In this document: one piece after another, positions 33,501 through 45,107 of the stretch
Numbering within the stretch: position 1 is the stretch's first letter
How the letters are laid out: every line of letters starts with the position of its first letter
Source of the DNA: a bacterium
GTDB lineage: Bacteria > Chloroflexota > Dormibacteria > Aeolococcales > Bog-877
Assembly: GCA_021827985.1 (NCBI GenBank)
Contig: JAKATL010000001.1
Span: forward strand, 1 to 45,107
Direction of reading: 5' to 3'
DNA: 45,107 nucleotides
Translations under genes and position numbers: made by a program
The notes under the pieces: generated by a model
What the model was told of the DNA's origin: nothing
What the model saw: the letters and a program-made list of their open reading frames with translations, nothing else
Database searches by the model: none

Positions 33501-34115
33501 GGCCACCAGGGGCAGGCCGGTGGCGCGGGCGATATCCAGCAGCCCCTGGCGAACCGCCGCCTCCTCCTCCATGCCGTGGTTCTGCAGCTCCAGATAGAAG
33601 CCGTCCGGCCCCAGGATCTCGGAGTACTCCCGGCAGAGGGCCTCGGCACCCTCGGTGTCGCCCGCCAGGATGCGCTGGGGGATCTCCCCGCCCACGCACC
33701 CGGAGAGAGCCACCAGGCCCTCGTGGTGCGCCGCCAGGAGTTCGCGGTCGATGCGCGGCTTGTAGTAGAAGCCCTCCAGGTGGGCCTCGCTGACCACCTT
33801 CATGAGGTTGTGGTAGCCGGTATCGTCCCGCGCCAGGAGGATGAGATGCGAGGGGTCGCGGTCGGCCCGCCCCTCACGTTGCAGCCGGGAGCGAGCGGCC
33901 ACGTACACCTCGCACCCGATGATCGGCCGAACGCCGGCCGCCACCGCCGCCCGGTGGAACTCCAGCGCCCCCGAGAGCACCCCGTGGTCGGTCAGGGCGA
34001 TCGCCTTCTGCCCCAGCTCCGCCGCCCGCTGCGCCATGGCTGTCAGTCGGGCGGCCCCATCCAGGAGCGAGTACTCGGAGTGGGTGTGGAGGTGGACGAA
34101 CTCCAGCTCAGCCAT
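30525..34115 (-). CDS. dnaE: DNA polymerase III alpha subunit with intact PHP domain
   Basis: DnaE is the replicative polymerase. The N-terminal PHP domain keeps what look like all nine metal ligands of the Mycobacterium tuberculosis DnaE1 proofreading site: H8, H10, D19, H44, E69, H90, C140, D208 and H210. The polymerase site has D400 and D402 in SMPDIDIDFD. Later come GYGFNKAHAVAYGLIGFQTAY, a helix-hairpin-helix region, an OB fold (GKVVQVGGALRECRRVQSRKGEPMA split over about 1000-1050) and a C-terminal domain. The length of 1196 aa fits the DnaE1 class. The ATG has GGAGG six bases upstream. It follows the rlmD-like gene by 30 bases and is probably the end of the gatCAB transcript. Confidence 0.96.
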   Translation of the reverse strand: MAELEFVHLHTHSEYSLLDGAARLTAMAQRAAELGQKAIALTDHGVLSGALEFHRAAVAAGVRPIIGCEVYVAARSRLQREGRADRDPSHLILLARDDTGYHNLMKVVSEAHLEGFYYKPRIDRELLAAHHEGLVALSGCVGGEIPQRILAGDTEGAEALCREYSEILGPDGFYLELQNHGMEEEAAVRQGLLDIARATGLPLVATNDSHYVHPDDAVAHDVLLCIQTGSRVEDPKRLRFAGPHFYLTSAEEMAAKFPDCLEAVANSARLAERCAFEPVLHQPLLPRYDTGPELDSDAFLRQVAERGLAARVGEPVPAEYRERLDYELGVIAKTGFAAYFLIVWDFTRAGREEGVKIGPGRGSAAGSLVSYSLEITSLDPLRYGLTFERFLNLERVSMPDIDIDFDVTGRGRVIDYVTRKYGSDRVAQIITFGTMAARAAIRDVGRVQGVPLPDVDRLAKLIPLRSGMTLEAALEDSRELRAIYEGEGWAAKLIDTARRLEGIARNAGTHAGGVVIGPGPLVDYVPLQRGTTNRESVVTQFDMNGVQELGLLKMDFLGLENLTVLEETLDHVERSTGTRPDLDSLPLDDPPTYDLLTRGDTIGVFQLEGEGGRRVLMEMRPRSIEDLAAANALNRPGPIEGGVIDMYMRRRRGDEPITYMLPALEPILRETHGVILYQDQVMQIASAVAGFSLGEADLLRAAMGKKDKAKMAAQRDRFVAGAVANGVEESLAGALFDYIDRFAGYGFNKAHAVAYGLIGFQTAYFKANHPLEYMCALLNSRAGDLDRVKRVILDARARQIEVLPPDVNRSQPAFSIWRGEQSGAGEGRDAGVILYGLQQVKNVGEGAARAVVAARDEGGPFRSLLDLCRRVRGRDLNRRVLEALIRAGACDALGDRGWLLLELDGAMREAERSARDVEAGQISLFDDGATEAAEAVRPPRGPLSQEEERERLAWERELLGIYLSRHPLSQLGERLRDCTDADLDELARLPGKVVQVGGALRECRRVQSRKGEPMAFGVLEDLTGTCELIVFPKVFAAAEAVLHPDAVVVVRGRVEVGSSARPPSQRSEPGEDEAEEDSEAARLIAESVLAVDAPALAGWRPDALLHLTVREPTEDMMAALAELLAGTPGPTPVVLHLLDGGEVHELELGDGHRVEASPQLEERIEALLGPGCFRVERRHSEAPAPRPRGPERTVAS

Positions 34116-34145
34116 GCTGAGCCTCCAGGGCCCCTTCCACAGCGA

Positions 34146-35399
34146 TCACCATCGCCTCAGGAATGCTGCCACCTCGAAGTGGTAGGTCTGGGGGAACATG
34201 TCCACCAGCCGCAGCCGTTCGAGCCGGTACGGTCCCAGACGGCACAGCGTCTCCAGGTCCCTGCCCAGGGCCGCGACGTCGCAGCTGAGGTACACCAGGA
34301 CCGGAGGTCCGGCCAGACCCAGCCAGCCCCGCACCCCGGGCGAGAGGCCGCTTCGTGGGGGGTCGAGCACGATCGCGTGGCAGCTGGCGAACTCGGGCAG
34401 AACGGCCTCAACGTCCCCGCGCCGGACCGACATTCTCCCGTCGCCGTACATCTCCGCATGAAGGGCGGCCAGGCGGGCAGCGGCAGCCACGGACTCTACC
34501 GCCACCACCTCAGCGCCCAGGTCGGCCAGCCGGACGCTGAGCACCCCGGTGCCGGCGTAGGCGTCCACCACCAGCCTCCCGGCCACCTCACCGGCCAGCC
34601 AGCCGACCACCGTCTCGTAGAGCCGAGGCAGGGTGCCCTGGTTCAGCTGGATGAAGGAGGACGGGGTCACCCGGAAGCTCCGGCCCCCATAGAGCAGGGA
34701 ACCGGACTCGGTCCCCAGAAGCGGGGTGCCCGGCCCAGTCGCGGCCAGCGCCACCCTCGGCCCCGCCCGGACGTCGGGCCGGGTCTGGAGCAGCAACCCC
34801 TCCTCGACCCTGGTGATGGAAACCGTCTGCACCCCCTCGGCCTCCTGGACCAGCGCCGCTCCCACACTCCCCAGGACGGCGTTGATCTGGTCGCCGTGGA
34901 TTGCGCAGCTGGACACCGGCACGGTCCGGTACCCGCTTCGGCTCTTGAATCCAAGGGTGCCGCTCTGGCCCCGGTGGAACTCTCCCCGCCAGCGGTAGGC
35001 GTATGGGGCGGCGGCACCCAGCAGCGCAAAATCCTCCGGTGGCTCCAGGCCGCGAGCCCGGAGCTCATCCAGCATTACCTCGCCCTTGGCGGCCAGCTGC
35101 TGGGGGTACTCGAGGTGCTGCAGCTGGCACCCACCGCACTCGCCGAAGACCGGGCACGGGGGTGCGACCCGCCCCGGGGCCGGCTCCAGCACCTCCTCCA
35201 CGTCCGCCCGCAGGTAGGACGGCCTCCGCTCGGTGACCCTGGCCCGCACCAGCTCGCCGGGGACCGCGCCGAACAGAAAGACGACCTGACCGCGGTGGTG
35301 GGCCAGTCCCCGACCCAGGTGGACCAGGCGCTCACAGCGCAGCTCCAGGCACTCACCCACCTCCACAGCCGCCCGGTCCTCTGCCAGAAGCCGGCTCAT
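34146..35399 (-). CDS. 23S rRNA (uracil-5)-methyltransferase, RlmD/TrmA family
   Basis: These enzymes methylate C5 of a uridine in 23S rRNA or tRNA using SAM. An N-terminal TRAM-like domain spans about 10-65. Four Cys fit the RlmD iron-sulphur site: C82, C88, C91 and C165 ([17 protein letters not shown]). The SAM motif is [19 protein letters not shown]. The catalytic block is VLDPPRSGL followed by [13 protein letters not shown], where the nucleophilic Cys is normally followed by Asn rather than Asp. A Glu in HFEV near the C-terminus is the usual general base. The length is 417 aa. The ATG overlaps the gatB stop (ATGA). The target base cannot be fixed from sequence. Confidence 0.88.
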   Translation of the reverse strand: MSRLLAEDRAAVEVGECLELRCERLVHLGRGLAHHRGQVVFLFGAVPGELVRARVTERRPSYLRADVEEVLEPAPGRVAPPCPVFGECGGCQLQHLEYPQQLAAKGEVMLDELRARGLEPPEDFALLGAAAPYAYRWRGEFHRGQSGTLGFKSRSGYRTVPVSSCAIHGDQINAVLGSVGAALVQEAEGVQTVSITRVEEGLLLQTRPDVRAGPRVALAATGPGTPLLGTESGSLLYGGRSFRVTPSSFIQLNQGTLPRLYETVVGWLAGEVAGRLVVDAYAGTGVLSVRLADLGAEVVAVESVAAAARLAALHAEMYGDGRMSVRRGDVEAVLPEFASCHAIVLDPPRSGLSPGVRGWLGLAGPPVLVYLSCDVAALGRDLETLCRLGPYRLERLRLVDMFPQTYHFEVAAFLRRW

Positions 35400-36850
35400 T
35401 CCCCTCCGCGACCCAGGCGCTCCCGGAGCAACCGGGAGGCGAGATCAGGGTTGGCCACGCCGCCCGAGGCCTTGCGGACCGCCCCTACGAGGGGGCCGAG
35501 TGCCCGGTCGTTTCCGGACTGGAAGTCGGAGGCCGCCTTGGGCAGCTGCTGGATGGCCAGCTCCACCCAGGCCTCCATCTGCTCGGCGTCGCTCACCTGA
35601 ATCAGGCCCCGCTCCCGGATCAGCTCCACCGGGGACCGGCCCAAGGCGAAGGCCTCGGCCAGGACCTCCCGCCCGCTGGTGCCGCTGACCTCCCCGGCCT
35701 CCACCATCCGCACCAGTGCCGCCAGCTCGGCGGCGGGCACCGGCGAGTGCTCGATGGCGAGCGCGGATTCCTTGCAGAGGGCCTGCAGAGGACCGATCTG
35801 CCAGTTGGCGGCCGCCCTGGGGGGCGCCCCGGATGCCACCATGGCTTGGAAGTACTCCGCATCCTGGAGCCGCTCGGTGAGCAGCGCGGCCTGCTCCTCG
35901 CTGAGCCCGTGCTGGTCCCGAAGGCGATCTTTGAGGCGCAGGGGTGGCTCCGGAAGGCCTGCCCGGAGCTCCTCCACCAGCTCGCGGGAGACGCGCAGGG
36001 GGGGCAGGTCCGGCTCCGGGAAGTAGCGGTAATCCTGAGCCTCCTCCTTGCTGCGCTGAGAGAAGGTGCCCTGCTCGGCCTCACTCCAGCCACGGGTCTC
36101 CTGATGGACCCGGTCGCCGGATTCGATGACCGCAGTCTGCCGCCGAAACTCGAACTCCAGAGCGGCCTGAAGGCTGCGGAAGGAGTTCATGTTCTTCACC
36201 TCGACCTTGACGCCGAACTCCCGCTGGCCCCGGGGACGGAGGGAGATATTGGCATCGCAGCGCAGGCTGCCCTGCTCCATGTTGCCGTCGTTGACCCCGA
36301 GGTGCAGCAGGAGCTGGCGCAGCGCCCGAAGGTAGTGGGGGGCCTCCCTCGGGCTCCGTAGGTCGGGCTCGCCGACGATCTCCATCAGCGGCACCCCGGC
36401 CCGGTTAAGGTCCACCAGGGAGAACTTGGCGGTGTGGATCTCCCCGGCGTGGTGCAGGGTGCCAGCGTCCTCCTCCAGGTGCACGCGGGTGACGCCGCAG
36501 GACCGACGCTCGCCACCCACCTCGAACTCCAGGTGCCCGCCCAGGGACAGCGGCAGGTCGTACTGGGAGATCTGGTAGCCCTTGGGCAGATCGGGGTAGA
36601 AGTAGTTCTTGCGGTCGAACTTGCTGAACTCGGGGATCCGGCACCCCAGGGCCAGGGCGGTCCGGATGGTCATCTCCACCGCCCTCCGGTTGATCACCGG
36701 AAGGGCGCCGGGGAGGCCGAGGCAGGTTGGGCAGGTGTTGCTGTTGGGCGGCAGCCCCAGGTACTCGGCCCGGCAGCCGCAGAACATCTTGCTGCGGGTG
36801 AGCAGCTGGGCGTGGACCTCCAGCCCGATCACCGCCTCCAGCTCAGCCAT
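35396..36850 (-). CDS. gatB: Asp-tRNA(Asn)/Glu-tRNA(Gln) amidotransferase subunit B
   Basis: GatB is the kinase and tRNA-binding subunit that activates Glu or Asp on mischarged tRNA before amidation. The zinc site C24, C26, C40, C43 lies in FCGCRAEY and [28 protein letters not shown] and HLEEDAGTL are signature blocks. The C-terminal ~130 residues form the YqeY-like tRNA-binding tail. The length of 484 aa is normal. Its ATG overlaps the gatA stop by eight bases, and its stop overlaps the next gene. The full gatC-gatA-gatB order is present, so the organism probably lacks GlnRS, AsnRS or both. Confidence 0.97.
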   Translation of the reverse strand: MAELEAVIGLEVHAQLLTRSKMFCGCRAEYLGLPPNSNTCPTCLGLPGALPVINRRAVEMTIRTALALGCRIPEFSKFDRKNYFYPDLPKGYQISQYDLPLSLGGHLEFEVGGERRSCGVTRVHLEEDAGTLHHAGEIHTAKFSLVDLNRAGVPLMEIVGEPDLRSPREAPHYLRALRQLLLHLGVNDGNMEQGSLRCDANISLRPRGQREFGVKVEVKNMNSFRSLQAALEFEFRRQTAVIESGDRVHQETRGWSEAEQGTFSQRSKEEAQDYRYFPEPDLPPLRVSRELVEELRAGLPEPPLRLKDRLRDQHGLSEEQAALLTERLQDAEYFQAMVASGAPPRAAANWQIGPLQALCKESALAIEHSPVPAAELAALVRMVEAGEVSGTSGREVLAEAFALGRSPVELIRERGLIQVSDAEQMEAWVELAIQQLPKAASDFQSGNDRALGPLVGAVRKASGGVANPDLASRLLRERLGRGGE

Positions 36851-38309
36851 CGAATCCCGCCGGCACCTGGCGCCAGACGTCGGCGGCCCGCTCCACCGCC
36901 GCTCCCACGCGAAGGCACATGGCCTCCCCGAGGTAGGGACCGAGAACCTGCACCCCCACCGGCAGCCCGGAGGTGAAACCGGCCGGCACCGAAAGCCCGG
37001 AGATCCCGGCCAGGTTCGCCGGGAGGGTGAGCGCGTCCGTGGCGTACATGGCCAGCGGGTCTTGGGTGCGCTCGCCCAGCCTGAAGGCCGGGGTGGGGGC
37101 GGTCGGGGAGATGAGGGCGTCCACCTTCTCGAAGACCCGGGAGAAGTCCTGGGCCACCAGGGTGCGGACCTTCTGGGCCCGCAGGTAGTAGGCGTCGTAA
37201 TACCCGCTGCTGAGGACGAAGGTCCCGAGCGCCACCCTCCGCCGCACCTCCGGCCCGAACCCGCGGTTGCGAGCCAGCTCGTAGGCCTCCAGGAGGCTCG
37301 GGGCTTGGGGCTCCCCGGGGCCGAAACGGATCCCGTCCATGCGGGCGAGGTTGCTGCTCACCTCGGCCGGGGCGATCACGTAGTAGGCCGCCAGGGCGTA
37401 CTGGGTGCTGGGTAGGGAGACCTCCACCAGCTCCGCCCCCTCCGCCTCCAGCCATCGGCAAGCGCTCTCGAACACCCCCCTCACCCCATCTTCCAGACCC
37501 GCCGCCAGGTACTCCCGGGGGATGCCCAGACGCAGTCCGCGCACCCCCTCCTGGAGTGCCCTCGCCAGGTCACCGACCGGGGCCGCCGAGGTGGTGCTGT
37601 CCCGGCGATCGGGTCCGGCGATCGAGCTCAGGACCAGCTGGGCATCCTCCACCGTCTTGGCCAGCGGGCCGACCTGGTCCAGAGAGCTGGCGAAGGCGAT
37701 GACCCCGTAGCGGCTCACCCGCCCGTAGCTGGGCTTGACCCCCACGACCCCACAGAAAGAGGCCGGGAGGCGCACCGATCCCCCGGTGTCGGTGCCCAGG
37801 GTGGCGACGGCCAGCCGGGCGGCGACCGCCGCCGCCGATCCTCCGCTGCTACCGCCGGGCACCCTCTCAGCATCCCAGGGGTTCACCGTGGGCTGGAAGG
37901 CCGAGTTCTCGTTGGAGCTGCCCATGGCGAACTCGTCACAGTTCATCTTGCCCACCACGACCGCCCCATCTTGGGCCAGCCGGGCGACCACGGTGGCATC
38001 GTAGGGGGGACGGAACCCCTCCAGGATCCGGCTGCCTGAGGTCGTCTCCACCCCTTTGGTGCAGAGGACGTCCTTGTGGCCTATGGGTATGCCGCACAGT
38101 GCGGGAGGGTCGGCCTCAGCGGCCAACCGCCGGTCGGCGGCGCGCGCTTGCTCAAGGGCCAGCTCCGGGGTGGTGCGCAAAAAGGCCCCCAACTTGCCAT
38201 CCAGCGAATCGACCCGTTCCAGGGCCTCCTCCGCGAGCTCCACCGAGGAGAACTCCCGGGCCCGCAGTCCTCGGCCCAGCTCGGAGACGGAGAGGTTGAG
38301 GAGGCTCAC
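36843..38309 (-). CDS. gatA: Asp-tRNA(Asn)/Glu-tRNA(Gln) amidotransferase subunit A
   Basis: GatA is the amidase that releases ammonia from glutamine. The Ser-cisSer-Lys triad is at K79 ([10 protein letters not shown]), S154 ([10 protein letters not shown]) and S178 (GTDTGGSVR), the same numbering as in Staphylococcus aureus GatA. The length of 488 aa is typical. The GTG start overlaps the gatC stop (GTGA). The ammonia passes to GatB inside the complex. Confidence 0.97.
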   Translation of the reverse strand: MSLLNLSVSELGRGLRAREFSSVELAEEALERVDSLDGKLGAFLRTTPELALEQARAADRRLAAEADPPALCGIPIGHKDVLCTKGVETTSGSRILEGFRPPYDATVVARLAQDGAVVVGKMNCDEFAMGSSNENSAFQPTVNPWDAERVPGGSSGGSAAAVAARLAVATLGTDTGGSVRLPASFCGVVGVKPSYGRVSRYGVIAFASSLDQVGPLAKTVEDAQLVLSSIAGPDRRDSTTSAAPVGDLARALQEGVRGLRLGIPREYLAAGLEDGVRGVFESACRWLEAEGAELVEVSLPSTQYALAAYYVIAPAEVSSNLARMDGIRFGPGEPQAPSLLEAYELARNRGFGPEVRRRVALGTFVLSSGYYDAYYLRAQKVRTLVAQDFSRVFEKVDALISPTAPTPAFRLGERTQDPLAMYATDALTLPANLAGISGLSVPAGFTSGLPVGVQVLGPYLGEAMCLRVGAAVERAADVWRQVPAGFDG

Positions 38310-38620
38310 TGGATCGCGGGAACGCGCAACAGGCCGGCCTCGTGGCTGGGCGCGTTGGCCAGCGCCTCGCCGGCGGAAAGGCCCGGCTCCACCTGATCAT
38401 CCCGCATCACGTCGTAAAGACCGCCCACCTGGGCGGTGGCGTCCACCCCGCTGACGTCGGCCTCCTGGAGGCGGCCCACGGCAGCAAGGATCGCCCGCAG
38501 CTGCGGAAGGATGGCCGCCATCTCGGCATCCGTGAGGCCCAGCCGAGCCAGCCGGCTGAGGTGGGCGACGAGAGCCAGGTCGAGCCCGCCCGCGCCGTCT
38601 TCTCGATCAACTCCCACCAC
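38306..38620 (-). CDS. gatC: Asp-tRNA(Asn)/Glu-tRNA(Gln) amidotransferase subunit C
   Basis: GatC is the small belt-like subunit that stabilises GatA and GatB. The protein shows the family pattern VAHLSRLARLGLTDAE, a central helix, then DVMRDDQVEPGLSAGEALANAP near the end. The listed start is the GTG at 38620, giving 104 aa. It is chosen because a perfect TATAAT lies exactly six bases upstream, and an upstream extension would run into the divergent gene. It heads gatC-gatA-gatB-rlmD-like-dnaE. Confidence 0.92.
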   Translation of the reverse strand: MVGVDREDGAGGLDLALVAHLSRLARLGLTDAEMAAILPQLRAILAAVGRLQEADVSGVDATAQVGGLYDVMRDDQVEPGLSAGEALANAPSHEAGLLRVPAIQ

Positions 38621-38626
38621 TAGGCG

Positions 38627-38632
38627 ATTATA
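38627..38632 (-). promoter_or_regulatory. -10 box (TATAAT) of the gatCAB operon, overlapping a divergent promoter
   Basis: On the minus strand the consensus TATAAT is followed by cgccta and the gatC GTG, the clearest leaderless arrangement in the window. On the plus strand the same bases give TTATAG/TATAGG, which end six or five bases before the GTG of the divergent gene at 38640. The two start codons are only 19 bases apart, so the polymerases cannot both be bound. No -35 is clear on either side. Confidence 0.6.
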
Positions 38633-38639
38633 GGAACCG

Positions 38640-43388
<4,749 letters not shown>

Positions 43389-43392
<4 letters not shown>

Positions 43393-44252
43393 CTCCCCTG
43401 CCCGTCGAGGAGGGGCGCGTACAGCTCCGGCCGACGGTCCTCCAGAGTGTGGTTGCGCGGGGTCCGCTGCCTCGCCCTGGCCACCCACTCAAGGTTCAAC
43501 TCGGCCACCAGCAGCTGCTCGCCCGCTGCGGCGGCCGGGCCGGCCAGCATCGCTCCGTTGGGAGCCACGGCACAGCTGCAGCCGACAAAGTCCACCCCGC
43601 GCTCCGAGCCGATGCGGTCGGCGGCGACCACGAAGACCTGGTTCTGGGTGGCCACCCCCACGCTGGCGTAGTCGCCCATGGTCCAGCCTCGTCCATCCAC
43701 GGCGGGGCTGCGAAAGTTGGCGACCCAGTTGGTCGGGACCGCGACCACCTCCGCCCCCCGCAGGGCGAGCACTCGAGCGGCCTCCGGGAACCAGAGGTCA
43801 TAGCAGATCAGCGCCCCGAGGCGGCAGAGGCCGATGTCGAAGACCAGGAAACCAGAGTCGCCGGGCGAAAAGAAGCTCTTCTCGTCGTTGAAGAGATGGG
43901 CCTTGCGGTACACCCCCAGCAGCCCCCCCGGCCCCACCACCGCGGCGGAATTGAACCGCTGGTCGCCGTCTGCCTCGGCGAACCCGGCGACAAGATGAAC
44001 GTCGAGCTCCCGGCAAAGTGCCACCCAGCCTGAGACGGTCGGTCCGTCCCGGCCCTCGGCGCACGCAGCCGCCTCCTCCTGGCTCTGGAAGGTGTAGCCG
44101 GAGGCGGCCAGCTCTGGAAGCACGACCAGCCGCGCCCCGGCTGCCGCTGCCCGCCGCATCCAGCGTTCCGCCAAGAGGCGGTTGCCGAGCAGATCGCCAA
44201 CCGACGGGGCGTATTGGCAGGCGGCGGCTAGCAGCTGGCGGGGCGGGGGCAT
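43389..44252 (-). CDS. Nitrilase-superfamily carbon-nitrogen hydrolase
   Basis: The protein is a CN-hydrolase with the full catalytic triad: E47 in VLPELAASGY, K117 in VYRKAHLF and C150 in LICYDLWFPE. It therefore most likely cleaves an amide or carbamoyl bond. The length of 287 aa is normal for the amidase and carbamoylase branches. There is no membrane segment or glutamine-dependent synthetase fusion. The substrate cannot be decided from sequence; omega-amidase, N-carbamoylputrescine amidase and short-chain amidase are candidates. It starts 26 bases after groEL and overlaps pcrA. Confidence 0.88.
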
Positions 44253-44278
44253 GGCGACATTCTGCGGCCTACAGGGCC

Positions 44279-45107
44279 TCAGAAGTCCATGTCATCCATG
44301 CCGTCCATGCCGTCCATGCCACCCATGCCACCCATGCCACCCATCCCCGGGTCGCCCCCCGTGGGCATCGGTGCCGGAGGCTCGGGCTGGTCGGCCACGA
44401 GCACCTGGGTGGTGAGCAGCATGCCAGCCACCGAGCTGGCGCTCTCCAGGCTGGTCTTGACCACCTTGGCCGGGTCCATGATCCCCATCTCCAGGAGATC
44501 ACCGAACCGGAGGGTCTCCACGTCCACTCCCTCAGTCGGTCCCATGGCGGCGACCTTCTCGACGACCGTCCCACTTTCCATCCCGGCGTTGGCCGCCAGC
44601 TGGCGCAGGGGCTGCTCCAAGGCCCGCCGGATCACTGCGACGCCAGCGCGCTCGTCGTCATCACCTCCCAAGCCATCGAGGACGGCTCGGCAGGCCAACA
44701 GGCTGCGTCCTCCACCGGGCAGGATCCCCTCCTCAAACGCCGCGCGGGTGGCCTCCAAGGCGTCCTGCACCCTCTCCTTGCGCTCCTTGAGGGCGGTCTC
44801 CGTGGCGGCCCCCACACGGATCACCGCCACTCCGCCGACCAGACGGGCCTTGCGCTCTTGGAGCTTCTCTCGGTCCCAGTCGGAGTCGGTCTCCTCAATC
44901 TGGCGGTCGATCTCCCGGACCCGTTCCTGCACGGCTGCGGGCTTTCCCCCACCATCCACCACAGTCGTGTCGTCCTTGGTGATGACGACCCTTCGGGCGC
45001 TTCCCAGCTGGCTCAGGGTCACCCCCTCCAGAGTGAGCCCGAGGTCGTCCGAGATTAGCTGGGCGCCGGTGAGCACCGCCAGGTCCTGGAGCATCGCCGT
45101 CCGCCGG
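44279..45107 (-). CDS. groL: Chaperonin GroEL, C-terminal half (5' end beyond the window)
   Basis: The frame runs off the right edge, leaving the last 275 or so residues. It begins RRTAMLQDLAVLTGA, the typical middle of GroEL, and contains DDTTVVDG, RIGAATE-type VRVGAATETALKERKERVQDALEATRAAFEEGILPGGG (split motif; the ATPase-site region follows) and GIMDPAKVVKTSLESA. The C-terminus is a Gly-Met tail in which GGM units give way to DGM and DDMDF. GroEL folds proteins in the cytoplasm with GroES. The partner gene and N-terminal half lie outside the window. Confidence 0.95.
   Translation of the reverse strand, partial: RRTAMLQDLAVLTGAQLISDDLGLTLEGVTLSQLGSARRVVITKDDTTVVDGGGKPAAVQERVREIDRQIEETDSDWDREKLQERKARLVGGVAVIRVGAATETALKERKERVQDALEATRAAFEEGILPGGGRSLLACRAVLDGLGGDDDERAGVAVIRRALEQPLRQLAANAGMESGTVVEKVAAMGPTEGVDVETLRFGDLLEMGIMDPAKVVKTSLESASSVAGMLLTTQVLVADQPEPPAPMPTGGDPGMGGMGGMGGMDGMDGMDDMDF

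Noticed and set aside
31653..35600. Very long open plus-strand frame opposite dnaE and the rlmD-like gene
   Set aside because: It is a by-product of high-GC codon use on the other strand. It is rich in His, Gly, Pro and Gln, has no motif, and spans two genes with clear family signatures on the minus strand.
44290..44350. Short tandem repeat at the end of groEL
   Set aside because: It encodes the normal Gly-Met tail of GroEL and is not an independent repeat element.

Overview
The window is high-GC bacterial chromosomal DNA, densely packed with housekeeping genes. Most neighbouring genes on a strand overlap by 1, 4 or 8 bases, and GTG and TTG starts are frequent. The order uvrB - uvrA - uvrC - rapZ - gap - pgk - tpiA is the one familiar from Actinobacteria and related monoderm (Terrabacteria) lineages. 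GatCAB, an actinobacterial-type DnaE with an intact PHP domain and apparently leaderless GTG starts fit the same broad placement. An uncultured Chloroflexota/Dormibacterota-like or deep actinobacterial lineage is my inference; there is no rRNA here to settle it.

Layout. 1-235: left edge with a possible C-terminal gene fragment and a 19-bp hairpin. 236-6141 (minus): glycolytic operon gap-pgk-tpiA-gpmI plus der, behind a TATACT -10 and a perfect Shine-Dalgarno. 6317-18066 (minus): excision repair (uvrB, uvrA, uvrC) with two alpha-glucan genes (glgX and a GH57 glucanotransferase) inserted between uvrB and uvrA, a 50-residue membrane protein between uvrA and uvrC, and an unusual rapZ at the end. 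18130-19971 (plus): ABC-F ATPase. 19929-25317 (minus): methyltransferase, polA, mutM and a GT4 glycosyltransferase. 25454-26917 (plus): bifunctional-nuclease-family protein, tRNA-Leu(CAA), a possible structured RNA and a YbaK-type editing protein. 26918-29107: the least dense part, holding a PASTA lipoprotein and a small membrane protein of unknown role. 29111-29680 (plus): YggT. 29811-38620 (minus): gatC-gatA-gatB-rlmD-like-dnaE and a membrane protein. 38640-39155 (plus): an alanine-rich unknown. 39125-45107 (minus): groEL (partial), a nitrilase-family hydrolase, pcrA and ligA.

Genes with a shared job: UvrABC, PolA, PcrA, LigA and MutM together cover nucleotide and base excision repair (incision, unwinding, resynthesis, sealing). 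Gap-Pgk-TpiA-GpmI give lower glycolysis. GlgX plus the GH57 enzyme process branched alpha-glucan. GatCAB gives transamidation of misacylated tRNA, and YbaK is a likely tRNA-editing factor.

The most notable signal is regulatory. At least five transcription-unit heads (uvrB, uvrA, ybaK, yggT, gatC) have a TANNNT or CATACT -10 box placed exactly six bases before a GTG start, as expected of leaderless mRNAs. Other points are a RapZ without its Walker-A lysine in a locus that lacks yvcK and whiA, a full set of PHP metal ligands in DnaE next to a degenerate PolA proofreading domain, and the small PASTA-lipoprotein locus. I found no CRISPR array, insertion sequence, prophage or rRNA. No database search or computation was run.
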